From Diploptera punctata (taxonomy: Eukaryota > Arthropoda > Insecta > Blattodea > Blaberidae), in assembly GCA_030220185.1 (NCBI GenBank), contig JASPKZ010007287.1:380501-444500 (forward strand): a stretch of 64,000 nt of DNA. Reading direction: 5' to 3'. The first letter of the stretch is position 1. The number at the start of each line of letters is the position of its first letter. Shown here one piece after another: positions 43,231-54,976 of this stretch. Position numbers and translations under genes: made by a program. The notes beneath the pieces are model-generated. The model did no database searches, was not told the DNA's origin, and was given only the letters and a program-made list of their open reading frames with translations.

Positions 43231-43481
43231 GAAATTTGTTTTCCTCCAGCTTGTGGAGGAAATAGGTTTTGAATTTGTGAGGAGAAACTGCAAATATATA
43301 ATAGTAGTTTGGACTATATACTTCTTTGAGATAAAACTCAGCAAGGGTGGAAAATATATTATCTGATTGAGATGGGATAAATGAAGGCCATGTAACATCA
43401 AAATTATGGAGTGACAAAATCATGGACTGTCACTCCGTGAATAAATTACAATAAAAAGTAACTTTTTTTTTTTAAATACAA

Positions 43482-43527
43482 TAGGAAGTAACATTGAGGT
43501 TTTACTTAATAAGTAAGTTTGATCTAT
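43482..43527. repeat. Foldback family terminal module only
   Basis: AGGAAGTAACATTGAGGTTT with no paired arm retained. Confidence 0.55.
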
Positions 43528-43825
43528 ATTCAATGCTTTTATTATTCATTTCATACATCTCAATGATGGATAAATTATATTTGAAGAGAAAAATATATGC
43601 TCAGACTGGGGTTTGAACCAAGGTTCTTTCACTTTCTATGCAAATGCTTACCAACTGAGCTATCTGAGAAACTCCAATCTAAACCAATTTTTTTCTCTTA
43701 TACACATTTTAATTCCCGAGTGCCAAATGCTACAAATCATTGCTTCAAACTTGCAAATGGCAGCATCTTTATTAAAAAGACCTTTATTGGAAATTTTACG
43801 TTACATTATAAAGCAGTATGGCCTC
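43528..43825 (-). repeat. tRNA-like repeat (family E)
   Basis: TTTTATTATTCATTTCATAC and ATTTGAAGAGAAAAATATAT are followed by the antisense tRNA-like unit (B box GGTTTGAACC, D-arm inverse CTTACCAACTGAGCTA). Confidence 0.75.
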
Positions 43826-43831
43826 TTTCGA

Positions 43832-44190
43832 TTTTTTTATTATTCATTTCATACATCTCGAGGATGGATAAATTATATTTGAAGAGAAAAATATGCTCAG
43901 ACTGGGATTTGAACCTTGGACCTTTTGCTTTCTTTGCGAATACTCTACCAACTCAGCTATCTGAGAAACTCCAATCTAAATGCAAATTTTTCTCTTATAT
44001 ACACTTAATTCTCCAATAAAGGTCCTCTTAATAAAGGAGTTGACGTTTGCAAGTTCGAAGCAATGGTTTTGTAGCATTTGGCACTCGGGAATTAACAATG
44101 TATATAGGAGAAAAATTTTTGTTTAGATTGGAGTTTCTCAGTTGGTAGAGTACTCGCATAGAAAGCAAAAGGTCCTGGGTTTAACTCATC
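43832..44190. repeat. tRNA-like foldback (family E), two opposed units
   Basis: An antisense unit at 43890-43975 and a sense unit at 44130-44185 face away from a centre near 44035. Both carry the GAAACTCCAATCTAAATGCA block or its inverse. This makes a palindrome of two half-elements. Confidence 0.75.
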
Positions 44191-45435
44191 ATGCAGCTTA
44201 ACATGTTCATCTGCATCATTCTCTGAAGTGTCATTCCTAATTAAATTTTCCAAAATACCGTTTGGAGGGCACATTTCAAGTTACATTCTAAATAAAAAAA
44301 ACTAAACCTAAATCACAATTAAGACCGGAGTTATGACCTAATATGTGATGTGTGACTGACTGACTTTATTCTGTGACTGACTGGCTGACATCTGAATTCT
44401 ATTTAGAATTTCAAAATGCAAATATTACACAAATATAACAAAATACTATGAAACTAGACAAACAGTTTTGGTAACAGAGATTAACCCATCAGCGTGGACA
44501 TTTAAACATGGCGTTCCTTTCCCAGATGCAGAAGGACGTATTGATACGCCTGGACTTTTAAATATCCAAATGCAGATTGTCATACATTACGCGTTGATAC
44601 ATCTATGATTTTCAAGGCCTATACGGAGTTTGTTAAACATTCTGGAAAACTTATTTTCTGTTGCTGTGGTAGAAAAATCTCCCCTTGATGTTATGACATA
44701 ATTTACGACAGGCATGTGGAGTGAGTTAGCTACTTATTAGTGAAAGGAGATACTCTTTGTATTTTTTTTTTCTCTTCAGCTACGCCCTTCCTTCGAACTA
44801 GTGAATGCCCTATTTTGCCGAAAAGAAATATCTGTAAAGTGTCTCACTGTGTGGTCTCATAACTAACGTTTCTTTCAAAACCGATGTGGATCGTGTGTTT
44901 ATAGACAAAAATCACATGTCTCAGACATTTCCAACTTCTAAAACAAATTTACGTGGCGAATTTGATGTGTAGAATTATAAAAAAAAAATTTTAAAATATA
45001 ATAGAGGGATAATAGTAATAATAATAATAGCAATAATAGTAATGTATGTACTGCACACTTCCAACACAGGTGCTCCCCAGCGGGAGTTTATTAACCAAGA
45101 TAATCCATTCAACAAGTTTCCGTAATTATATAAATGAATTTATATCACATAAGATTCAGATTCTCCAACTTTTAAAAATATTGTACATAGTGAATCTGAT
45201 GTGTGGAATTATGAAAATCTTTAATTTAAAAATATGAATGAAGGATAAATAGATAAAGTTTAGAATTATAAATTATAAGTAAACCTTTAGCAACAATTTA
45301 AAAAAATGAATGCATTTTAACTTATATCTTGATTAAAGTATAAGGAAATCTCCATCTACAATTAAATATAACTTGTAATTAACCGATGAAAGACGCCATT
45401 CTATATCATTCTTTGTTTCGTTACTACATTCTATA

Positions 45436-45640
45436 GTGTTCTGTTCTAGTACAGGTCTTTCACTGTAATCTTAGAATTTTCATGCTATGATTGCAGCTTC
45501 ATTATGGTGTGGTAGCTTCCCACCCAGGTGGATGATATTGATGGTAACAATGATGATAAAAGCTAGATGATGTCCATGGACCGTTTGGGCCTCAAAGCCC
45601 ACTGCATGACAAGACAGTATTCCACCTCGAGACCACAGAT
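45436..45640 (-). repeat. SINE family A copy, internally deleted
   Basis: It goes from CAAAGCCC straight to ACTGCATGAC, skipping the B-box half of the head. Confidence 0.75.
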
Positions 45641-45699
45641 ATAATAATTAATATTTTATTAACCCTTTCATTTTGTTATTTGTTTTATTTATTGACACA

Positions 45700-45994
45700 C
45701 GCTAATTTGTCAACAAGATACATGTGGTTAGCACATCGCCTCAATGAGAGATCTATTAGGAAATTGAGGTGTAACTTGGAAGAAAGACGAACATAACGTG
45801 ATATCTATGTAATCTAGATGTAATAAAACATTGCAAGTCTCTTAGGCTGCTATGGGTAGGGCATGTGGCACGAATAGGAAATTATATAGGAACTTCGTGT
45901 ACGAAAACTAGAAGCAAAGTGCCCAGTAGGGGGGGGGATAACCATAAAGTGCAAGACAAATATTAACCAGGATTTGAGGGAGATAAATTATACA
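45700..45994 (+). pseudogene. LINE 3' end, degenerate, split
   Basis: Matches the family tail (GGATTTGAGGGAGATAAATT) and resumes at 46298-46400 (GGAATAATTGGAAAATATTA). A run of nine G near 45931 and several gaps show its age. Confidence 0.7.
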
Positions 45995-46297
45995 AGACCC
46001 TCACTGCTGGGTTTCCGAGATCGAGTCTCGGTCAATCCATGTTGGTTTCGTGGCGGAAAAAACGGAGCTTGGACAGGTTTTTCTCGGGCTTTTCTCCCGC
46101 CTTCCCCTGCCGCATTTTCATTCCACCATTTCTCCATACTCATCTCATCACATTCATATCGTTCATCTGCCTCTGTGGTGGTGCATCAGACGTGGTCGGC
46201 CACACCCTTGTCATACACAGACCTCTATATATAGCAGCTTCTTCTCATCTCATCCCTCGACCCGACCCTGACTTGGACACGAGTTGAGGATATTATT
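45995..46297 (+). mobile_element. Retroposed element with 12-bp TSD
   Basis: ATAAATTATACA is duplicated at 45983-45994 and 46298-46309, splitting a LINE tail. The 303-bp body is GC-richer than its surroundings, with TTTCCGAGATCGAGTCTCGG near its start (B-box-like) and a pyrimidine-rich CTCATCTCATCACATTC. Three overlapping open frames in it are not genes. Confidence 0.85.
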
Positions 46298-46628
46298 ATA
46301 AATTATACAGGAATAATTGGAAAATATTATTTGGGATAGCAAAGTATGGAGATGTTATGTATGCATAATCATGACCTCTATGTTCGATGGTGCCATACAT
46401 TTTAAGACAACACAAAACAAGTTGGTTTCCAATGTCCTTAATTTTTTTTTTAAATTGTCCCTTTCATTGAATATTTCAATAATAATAAATTCCATTCTCT
46501 CTACCTTCCAAATCAAGATATTGTAATTGATGAATCGTTATGGTTATGGAGGGGCAAACAATTCCCTCCACTTAAAACTGTCAAATTTGATTTTAAAACT
46601 TACGAATTGTGTGAATCTAGAATTGGGT

Positions 46629-46947
46629 ATGTGATCTCGAGGTAGCGTGCTGCCTTGTCACGCAGCTGACCGAGATTCGATTCCAGTCGGGAGAGGCTTC
46701 TTGGGTGAGTTTTATTTTGGGGGTTTTCCTGACCTGTATGACAAATGTCAGGAAGCTTTAGGGCCCCCAACGGTACCCAAAAATCATCCGGCCATCATCA
46801 TCATCATTATCATTCACCGGTGTGGAAGCAACGGGAAGCTGCCACACCTATAATTCCCTAGTATAGCTACAAAGCATAGAATGTAAATGCTATGATTGCA
46901 GTAAAAGACCTGCCCTTGGGCAGAACACTATAGAATAGAATAGAATA
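46629..46947 (+). repeat. SINE family A copy
   Basis: Diverged head (GTGATCTCGAGGTAGCGTGC, GAGATTCGATTCCAG) with AGAATAGAATAGAATAG at the 3' end. Confidence 0.85.
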
Positions 46948-47119
46948 GTCATTCATTGTTTACATTCTATTAATCACAATTTGATGTATATAAAATAAGT
47001 TACTTGGAGAGTACTTTAAAAATACTACAGCACAGGGGTACTGCATGGACATTTAAATGACCGCACAGAAGGGAGGAAACCGGTCTCGTATATATATGGC
47101 AAACCACGCTGAAGGGTTA

Positions 47120-47669
47120 ATAAAGAACTACAAATACTTTATCAATTCTATGAAAAATGTTAAATTTAATTTTGCTGTAAAATAAATATTAATTTAAATC
47201 AGTAATGCAATTAAATTAACTCACCATGCACCATTTTAAATTATATAAAATAACAAAATATTTAATAACAAAGGACCTTCTCTATTGTTAAATATACCTA
47301 CTATAATTGTATGTACGTGTGTGTGCGTAGTAAATGATTACAATTTACCTGATGCAAAATTTAATATTTCTGATTTCTAGATTGTACCATTGAAATAAAA
47401 AATACTAACATTGGAATTCACAATATGCCTTCCAGAACGTATGCACATTCTTAATAAGTTAGTTATTTACCAGTGTGCGTGTACTTTCAAAACAAATCAC
47501 ATGAGAATGCTATCCTATTGCCGACGCAGTGAATTCTAGTTTACTGTTGTTATTAACCTTACACCTCAATCTTCTGGTGACTCACTTCATAACATTGATG
47601 TATCAGATTCACTTATGCAGTTATTTTACATCCATTAATAAATATTATGTTTCCTGTTAAACACGAAAT
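47120..47669. other. No recognised feature
   Basis: AT-rich; no frame, repeat match or RNA-like fold recognised. Confidence 0.5.
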
Positions 47670-47994
47670 CCCATGCCGTAGCTGAATGGTTTGAGTCTAG
47701 ATGCCTTAATAGAGAGCACTGGTTTGAGTCCCCATGAGAGAAGAAATTTTCTCATGGAATTTTGGCCATCACGATAATGTTTCCCACCCAGAATCGTGAA
47801 GAATTTGGGCAACTACAATATTTAGCGACTGCACTCAAGAAAACCAGTCAAAACAGCTGGAGTATCCGATATGCTGACCACGTGTCACCCCTATATATTG
47901 GCTAGATGATTGATCATCTCTGTGATTGATATATTTGAATATGATGTCAGCAGCCAGCTAGTAGGCCAAGGACTTTCTAGGTATGTCATGCCAT
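47670..47994 (+). repeat. SINE family B copy
   Basis: Full length, head GCCGTAGCTGAATGGTTTGA, end CTTTCTAGGTATGTCATGCC. Confidence 0.85.
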
Positions 47995-48061
47995 TTAGTT
48001 TTTTTTTAAACACACAAACTTTTGAATTTGTTGTCCTAATTGTTTGTTTGACAGTTGTGCA

Positions 48062-48289
48062 TTATCTATAACATATGGATCCGATGCTTTCACGTTGCGA
48101 ATGCAATGAGTTCGTGATAGCTGCAAGATTTTCAAATTGTTTTTCTAGAAATTTCTTTTCTTCTACATAATTTTGTGACCTGTAACTGTTCACAGTTATT
48201 TGGTTGGTTTTACAGCTCACATTATAGAATTCTGCACCATTTTTATCTCCTTTTCCGATTTTCCATACATCCGTGCCATCCCTTTCCAT
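48062..48289 (-). other. Unrecognised 75-codon open frame
   Basis: It starts MERDGTDVWKIGKGDKNGAE and is rich in Lys/Glu with a short helical-looking segment (EEKKFLEKQFENLAAI). No domain is recognised and no splice context is convincing. It could be a piece of a mobile-element protein. Confidence 0.25.
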
Positions 48290-48833
48290 ACCCTTTCCAT
48301 AGTATGATTCAAAGAAGTTCCATTTTATGTAAAATCCAAATATTCAAGTAAGCAGTGTTACATTGCTAAATGTATTGGCCTATTTTTATTTAAATTATCA
48401 GTTGCTCCAACTGAAAATTTTTATCACCTCAAGTTTTGGAAGAAGTACCTATAGTTCAGAAAATACTTTTCTTAAGCAAACATCTATAGCACACTTGTCA
48501 TGTGTCACATAACCTAACACTAGAACAAAGTATTTTTTCTGAACTTCTTGTCACTTTCAATCTAAACTAGGCAACAGCAATTAATATTGAGATATGCTTA
48601 TTGTTCCAATGAACTGCCTGGATCTCATTTTCTTCTTTGTGGATGCAATTTTCTGAGAAATCAACAAGTATGGCTGCTCCATTTACTGCAACCTATTCCT
48701 GAATATATTTAAATTCTTCCGCTGACTGCCTTTTAGCTCAAATTGACACAGAAGAAGGGCCAGTAATTATTTTATGGGAGCTGAGCCGAACAGTCTACCA
48801 GATTTCCTAAACCATATTTATGTTAAAATATTC

Positions 48834-48905
48834 AATGCCACTGGGTATCGAACCCGGGCCTGCTAGTCAGGAAGCAGGCATGCTACAACCTGAGCCAGTA
48901 CGGTA
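48834..48905 (-). repeat. tRNA-like sequence
   Basis: On the - strand CTGGCTCAGGTTGTAGCATG (D-arm) and GGCCCGGGTTCGATACCC (T-arm) with a TGCCTGCTT..AGCAGGC stem. The acceptor stem does not pair well, so it is more likely a SINE head than a working tRNA gene. Confidence 0.5.
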
Positions 48906-48929
48906 GACTGTGTTCACATGCAGATTTTG

Positions 48930-49600
48930 TTTTACTTACATAACCATATGTTTGCCAAGACGTCTATCATTATCTTTTTTTGTTCTGCAGCGCTATGTTT
49001 TCAAGCAGGTTTATGGCTCCAAAAATGCCCTCATGAACTTTTTTCTTCTTCATGAATCAGTTGTAACTTCTTACTTACACTTACAGTTTTTAAACCTCAC
49101 TTTCATACTTTGAACTTCACTGTGGCTACTAGTTAGTACCTAGGCTTGACTACAGTAATTTACATTGAATTCTAAAGAAAACAATGTTTTCACACTTTTG
49201 TGAAGAACACAGAATTCCTAAGGGTAGAAAACATTATTATATTTGAAGAGAAAAATTATACAGCATATATAAGAGAAAAGTTTGCATTTAGATTGGAGTT
49301 TCTCAGATAGCTCACTTGGTAGAGCATTCACCTAAAGTGCGAAAGATCCTGGGTTCAAACCCCAGTCTGAGCGTATAATTTTTCTCTTCAAATATAATTT
49401 ATCCATCATTGAGATGTATGAAATGAATAATAAAAACATAGAAAAAAGTATGTTTAGACACAATAGAGTACCCTACTTCTGGCATTGTTGACTCATTTCT
49501 AGAGTCCGGATTTTTATGTAATATTAATCTCCAAAAGTAGTCAGAATACATAATTGAACTGTTATAGGAAATATCACAATGATGTGAAGCAAAAAGAATT
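48930..49600. repeat. Second copy of the unclassified repeat of 4840-5560
   Basis: Shares CTACAGTAATTTACATTGAA, TTTTGTGAAGAACACAG and AGACACAATAGAGTACC in order. It is split by a tRNA-like element at 49237-49440. A third partial copy is at 53200-53470. Confidence 0.6.
49237..49440 (+). repeat. tRNA-like foldback (family E)
   Basis: A short left arm ATATTTGAAGAGAAAAATTA, the sense tRNA-like unit at 49305-49373 (B box GGGTTCAAACCCC), then the right arm TTTTTCTCTTCAAATATAAT and a tail ending ATAATAAAAACAT. Confidence 0.8.
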
Positions 49601-49634
49601 TTATTTTAAAATAGGTAAAATTACATTTTTATTA

Positions 49635-49944
49635 TCCATCCATAGTAATTCTGCCCGAAGGCAGGACTTTCACTGCAATCATAGCATTTTCATGCTATGC
49701 TTGCAGCTTTACTAGGGAATTGTAGGTGTGGTAGCTTCCCGTTGCTTTCCACACCGGTGAAGGATGGTGATGTTGATGATGATGACCATATGATTTCGGG
49801 GACCGTTTGGGCCTTAAAGTTTTCCTGATATTTGTCTTACAGGTGAGGAAAAACCTCACCCAGAAAAACTGCCATGACCGGGGATCGAACCCGGGCCTGC
49901 TGCGTGACAAGGCAGCACACCACCTCGAGACCACAGCGGTGGAC
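49635..49944 (-). repeat. SINE family A copy
   Basis: Full length. The B box (GATCGAACCCGGG inverse) is intact and GCCATGACC replaces the usual GCCCCGACC. Confidence 0.9.
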
Positions 49945-50850
49945 ATTTTTATTATTAGGACAAGGCAATTAATGATTTTGCATCTTTTTTTATATGAAGG
50001 TTGAAACATTGCTTACATATATGGAAATGTACGGCATTAAAAAATAGATTAAATAAAAGCAATTTGTTAGGGTATTTTTTGCATTTTCTTAACTTTTTAG
50101 AGATAGGTCATTTTGAGCATTTTTTACACTTTTCCGGAAGGCTGTGACATTATTTGTATTTGATGTAAGATTTTTATTATAATTCAGTATTTTTCCTTGT
50201 CAATACAATTTCTTGAAATTAAGTAGTTGTTTTGCTAACTACTACCCCTATTTTTCAAGGTATGTGCATAATGATCTTGCCCACTTCTAGGAATTTTATT
50301 CAATTTCTTAGAGCTTATGCTAGCTTCTACCCTTATTCTGATTGTTACCTGTAATTCAAAATTGCTGTAAAAGTGCGGTGTAATTGAAATGGATTTTCTG
50401 CAATAAAAGGTATTGTAATATGTATTTTTTAAATACTTTTCTTTTCATATTTTGATGTCAAGTTAAATTTTATGTAATTCAGTAATCAAGTGAGTACTTA
50501 ATCTAATAAATAGTATTTTCACTGGTAATTCTTAACTTTTTATTCGTAATTTTTTTATTTTATTGGTCATTTTTTGCATTTTTTAGGTCTTAAATGCCTT
50601 GCCCTATTTATTATATAACATAAAAATTTGTTTTAATAAAATACTTTGTTGGTTTGTCCTGGTTTTGTTTCGTTATGAGAAATTTTTCTTTTAAAATGCA
50701 CTAATTTTTATAAGAATGTTGATGTTAATATATTTACACACCAATAATAAAATAACAAACAAATTCAGAAGCATCTTCATGTTAAAGTGAATATATTTAA
50801 GTCATAGGTCCTGAACTTAAATTAAGATATATATATATATATAATTACTA
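49945..50850. other. AT-rich stretch, possible hAT-derivative
   Basis: CATTTTTTGCATTTTTTAGG and TTAAATGCCTTGCCC near 50570 recall, in inverse, the interior of the hAT-like element at 25090. No terminal repeats were found. A short TA run is at 50827-50842. Confidence 0.35.
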
Positions 50851-50852
50851 TG

Positions 50853-51128
50853 TTCACCGCGGTAGCGTGCTCCCTTGTCACACGAGCCCAGGTTCGATTC
50901 CCAGTTCGGGATTTTTCCTCACCTGTAAGACAAATGGCAGGAAGCTTAGGGGCCAACGGTCCTCAAAAATCATCTGGCCATCATCATCTTTATCATTGTC
51001 ATCATACTTCACCAGTGTGGAAAGCAACGGGAAGCTACCATACCTATAATTCCCTAGCAAAACATAGCATTAAAATGCTATGATTGCAGTGAAAGACCTG
51101 CTCTCGAGCAGAATTACTATGGATGGAT
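50853..51128 (+). repeat. SINE family A copy, shortened head
   Basis: GCGGTAGCGTGCTCCCTTGT with B box GGTTCGATTCCC. It lacks the GTGAGG..GGGGTTTTT segment. Confidence 0.85.
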
Positions 51129-51290
51129 TATTACTATAAGAAGACTACATGTTAGAACAGAGTGGAATAATTAATCTAATTATTATTTTCAAATCAATAA
51201 ATTATTTTATATATACAACTCTCAAATTCAGTACTTTACAGTCTTCTTGCACTTCAAGAATTATTTGTTGCACAGTGCGACACAAGGTAC

Positions 51291-51611
51291 ATCCATCCAT
51301 ACCCTAATTCTGCCCAAAGGCAGGTCCTTCACTGCAATCATAGCATTTTCATGCTATGCTTGCAGCTTTACTAGGGAATTGTAGGTGTGATAGCTTCCCA
51401 TTGCTTTCCACACCGGTGAAGGATGATGATGATGATGATGGCCATATGATTTCGGGGACCATTTGGGCCTTAAAGTTTTTCTGACATTTGTCTTACAGGT
51501 GAGGAAAAACCCCAATAAAAACCTCACCCAGAAAAACTGTCCCGACCGGGGATCGAACCTGGGCTTGCTGCATGACAAGGCAGCATGCTACCTCGAGACC
51601 ACAGCAGTGGA
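51291..51611 (-). repeat. SINE family A copy
   Basis: Full length with a GATGATGATGATGATG expansion at 51421-51440. Confidence 0.9.
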
Positions 51612-51779
51612 TACATTATTTTATCATCTGTGGTAAAATTGTCGATAGTTATCCACGACTGATAATGATGAGGCAGTCAAAGTCATTTTCACCTGCATCC
51701 ACTGATTATGCAGTCACAGCAAGATACTAACTCAAAACTTAATAAACTAAAAATAGTTGAACGAAATCAGAATATTGTT

Positions 51780-52123
51780 TTTATTATTAATTTAACATTT
51801 CTCAATTAAAGATAAATTATATTTGAAGAGAAAAATTTTTGCCTAGACGGAGACTCGAATCCGGGACCTTACTAGCTTTATAAAGTAATGTTAAATTCCC
51901 AATAAATTTCTTCTTAACTAAGAAGCCGCCATTTGCAAAGATAGAAACAATGGTTTCAAAAGCATTTGGTGAGAGGGAATTACAACGTATATAAGAGAAA
52001 AATTTGCGTCTAGATCATAACTCGCCTCAGTAGCTCAGTTGGTAGAGCATTTGGCCCGGCAAGCCAAAGATCCCGGGTTCGAGTCTCGGTCTAGGTGAAA
52101 ATTTTTCTCTTCAAATATAATTT
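51780..52123 (+). repeat. tRNA-like foldback (family E), long form
   Basis: The left arm TTTTTATTATTAATTTAACA to AGACTCGAATCCGGGACC pairs with the right-hand T-arm GGGTTCGAGTCTCGGTCTAG and ATATTTGAAGAG inverse. The sense tRNA-like unit is at 52025-52090. Confidence 0.85.
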
Positions 52124-52889
52124 AGAAATCAGAATATTTCACATTTAATTTTGTGCACCTTATCTGTGATCTATGCTGAGATTCCTCACTCCATCCCAGA
52201 ATAACAAAGCACTGGAAAATATTGTTTTAAAATCTTAAAGTGTGTACAATCTTAAGAGAGTTACCTTTAATAATATTCAGGGTGTAATGGAGCATTGAGG
52301 AAGAGATAATTCTGTACACTTACACACTGCTTGGATTAACTGGTATAGTTAGAAGTTGTAGAAACTATTCACCTCCTCACTCACACCCAGCACTACCAAA
52401 TCCTCATAGTGTTGGCGGAGAAGACAAACATCTCTTAACATTTTATTTGGTTTTAAAAGCATTTTAAGTTAAAAGAAAAGAACTGAGGCTAAGATTTTCT
52501 TAGAAAACCTTAAACCTTATGAAGGTTTGTATTAATAATAATAATAATTAATAAAACCTTATAATATTATTTCCTATAATTAATTTATGAAGGTTTGTAT
52601 TGTTTAATTGGATATTCCATGTAATTTTTTCCTAGAACCATAAACTTTAGAGGGTTTACATTATGTTTCAATATAAGGTAGTCCTTGTTGGCAGGATTGA
52701 CTAGGCAAAGTATAGTATGAACTGTCCATCACCTAAGCCTCCAGAGTTAAGACAAATCATACAGAAATGTTACCTGTTTCCTGGCACTACACAAATATTT
52801 TGTGAACTTACATTTGAAGATCACTTTATGTAAAAAAAAATGGAATATTCTAATAAATATGTATTGGTAAAATATATAATGTCAATAAA
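52124..52889. other. No recognised feature
   Basis: AT-rich sequence with a directly repeated ATGAAGGTTTGTATT (52517 and 52586) and a small AATAAT run. No gene evidence. Confidence 0.5.
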
Positions 52890-53095
52890 TAAGATGAATC
52901 CGGAGTCATCTTACCTCACAACTTGTTGTGTTCAATTTGTTCTAGTTTCGGTATATCATGTATACCATTGTTAGCTTTTCCAGACTGTTGAAATTTACAT
53001 AGTCCACTTCCATTTCATCTTTTGGCTGACCGAAGACCTATATTCAACTTATTTATTTAGAAAGAAACTCATAATGCTACTTCCTAATGTAATTT
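52890..53095 (-). repeat. Foldback family member, one-armed
   Basis: On the - strand at 52974-52945 CTAACAA, one base, stem GGTATA/TATACC, GAAAC. GAGGTAAGATG follows at 52919-52909. AACTCATAATGCTACTTCC is at 53066. Confidence 0.7.
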
Positions 53096-54194
53096 ATTAA
53101 ATGTAATATCAAACTTGAGAAGATTGTGAAATGTCAACATTTTCGGTTATTATAAAATAACATATGAAGAAAAAAAAATGTAATTACATAATAATCCGGA
53201 CTCTATGCCTATCACACCTCAGTAACATAATGGTACTTCTAGCTCTTCATTCTGTGCATCATTGAACATGTATTATCACCCAAAATTCAAATTAATGAAA
53301 TATGTATCAACCTGTTTAGACACAATACAGTACTAGACTGCAAGTGTCGACTGATTTCTGCTGCCTACCCCACTTCGGTAAATAAATGGCATTAAACTAT
53401 TATGGAAATATCACTGAGGTATAATTTATTTTAAAGTAATGGTACTTCAACCATTTCATTCTGTACATTATTTAACATATGAGGCGGGTCATTCCAAAAC
53501 TTGCTTTAATCATTTTTTACAAATATTGAGTTGGTAGTACCCTAGCATTCCTTGTTATGCATGCAATTCTTCTATTGCAAACAACTGTGCCAAAAGTAAT
53601 ATTTTCCGATAAATCTGGATCGGAAAATGTAGTGTTGTTCCATACCTGGCCTTATCAATTGTACTTTTTGTTCCAGAACTTGCCTAATACAATCAACCAA
53701 TAAAGTATAGACTTGGTGACACGTTATATGATGTCACATGTTTTCCTGAAGGTTTATTCCCTGTCTACCTCTAAGATGTATTAGAGTGTTATTCAAAAGG
53801 TTTTTTCATGATGTGAATAAGAGTAATAACTGAATCAATAATATAATATTGTGTTTGTTTTTGAGGATGACATAATATTACTCCTACTTCTGAAGACAAT
53901 GGAAAAGCAATCCAAATTCCTGAGTAAAGAACCAGAAGAAGAATCGAAGTAGTCCTGAACCCCGCTAAAGTGAAGGATGTAAATAATTTGCTAGCAAAAC
54001 ATTTTGGGGTGAGCTAGGAAAGGAATGAGTTGTTTGATTTTTATTAGAACATATTTGAAAGAGTGTCAGCTGAGAAAGGCAGCATTTCTCTTGAAGAAGA
54101 AATTCTTTGTGAAGGATGTGATCAACAAGAATTCAGATTAAAACTGTAATGGCTATGAAGGGAATTGTAGATTAGTAATTGACTTAACGGGACT

Positions 54195-54556
54195 GGATAC
54201 CTCCTTTCTCCACAATGTTAAATTGTCAATATTTTGGTACACTCAGCTCCTAAACTATTAAAGATAGAAACTTTATTTTTTTGCCTCATATTACCTTAGT
54301 AGCGACCTTTATATTAAAGTAAGAATTATGAGAATTTGTTAAACAATCTGGCAGAAAAAAATTATAATTATGAAAAATGTTGGACATTTAGGGAAAATAT
54401 CAGGGTGGAAATATCAAGAGAGTAATTTCCATTTTAAATGTTTAATAGACAGAGCAAGCAATAAGCAACAAACTGTAAAAAATTTAGATCTCTATCTTTA
54501 GGAGATGATTGTACCAAAATATTGACAATTTAACATTGTGGAGATAGGAGATATCC
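54195..54556. mobile_element. MITE with about 65-bp inverted repeats
   Basis: The ends GGATACCTCC and GGAGATATCC lead into arms sharing CACAATGTTAAATTGTCAAT and its inverse, with CTATCTTTAGGAG on the inner side. Confidence 0.85.
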
Positions 54557-54564
54557 AAACTTTT

Positions 54565-54735
54565 ATAGGAATAAATCACTATGAGGTTTAAATTAAGATA
54601 GTTATCAAGATAGTACTGAAGATGAGGCCGCCAAGGCTTTGAAATCACGATGTACTTAGAAGACTGGTTTTGAGGAGAGGTATGAAACATTTTAATTTAT
54701 CTTAAATTAACTTAATATTTTTGTTTATCACATAA
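54565..54735 (+). repeat. Foldback family member with hammerhead-like hairpin
   Basis: ATCACTATGAGGTTTAAATT at 54577 pairs with AATTTATCTTAAATTAACTT at the right. CTGAAGA at 54616, one base, GAGGCC/GGCTTT stem, GAAAT at 54641. The final GAAAC and GUH are not conserved, so this one is probably dead. Confidence 0.7.
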
Positions 54736-54976
54736 AACCAGTTTCTCTACTTTGATTGCTTGAAACCTTGTATAATAATGATTATATTTGTGTTTTGTAT
54801 GACTTTTTCTTTAAAATTACAATATGGTAGTTTCATATTGTGAGATAAAACAATGTATAACTGTAGGCTTTCACGGCCGGCGTCTTGATCCCTATTAGGT
54901 TCGTCTTCCGGGCATATAGGCCGTGGTCCAGTCGTTCTTCTACTCGACGTTTCGTCTACTGCTGCGGTAGACATCT

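Larger units (their letters stand above)
44481..47119. mobile_element. piggyBac-like TTAA element with nested insertions
   Basis: The ends TTAACCCATCAGCGTGG and TTAACCCTTCAGCGTGG (inverse of the right end) match at 16 of 17 positions. TTAA plus CCC is the piggyBac pattern. A subterminal GGACATTTAAA occurs near both ends. No transposase frame is visible. The interior contains two family A SINEs and a LINE tail split by another retroposon. Confidence 0.75.

Noticed and set aside
45974..46290. Three overlapping open frames as genes
   Set aside because: They coincide with a retroposon bounded by a TSD. Overlap of three open frames reflects its composition.
48062..48289. 75-codon frame as a small gene
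   Set aside because: Length is within chance for such an AT-rich window, no domain was recognised and there are no splice or promoter cues. It is listed only as an unrecognised frame.
49635..51611. Repeated MSRSxPGFDPRSGQFFW-type peptides as a gene family
   Set aside because: They are antisense readings of the tRNA-derived head of family A SINEs, found at every copy.
52025..52090. Functional tRNA gene in the GTAGCTCAGTTGGTAGAGCA repeats
   Set aside because: A and B boxes are good, but acceptor ends do not pair and the unit occurs in about ten copies within family E elements.
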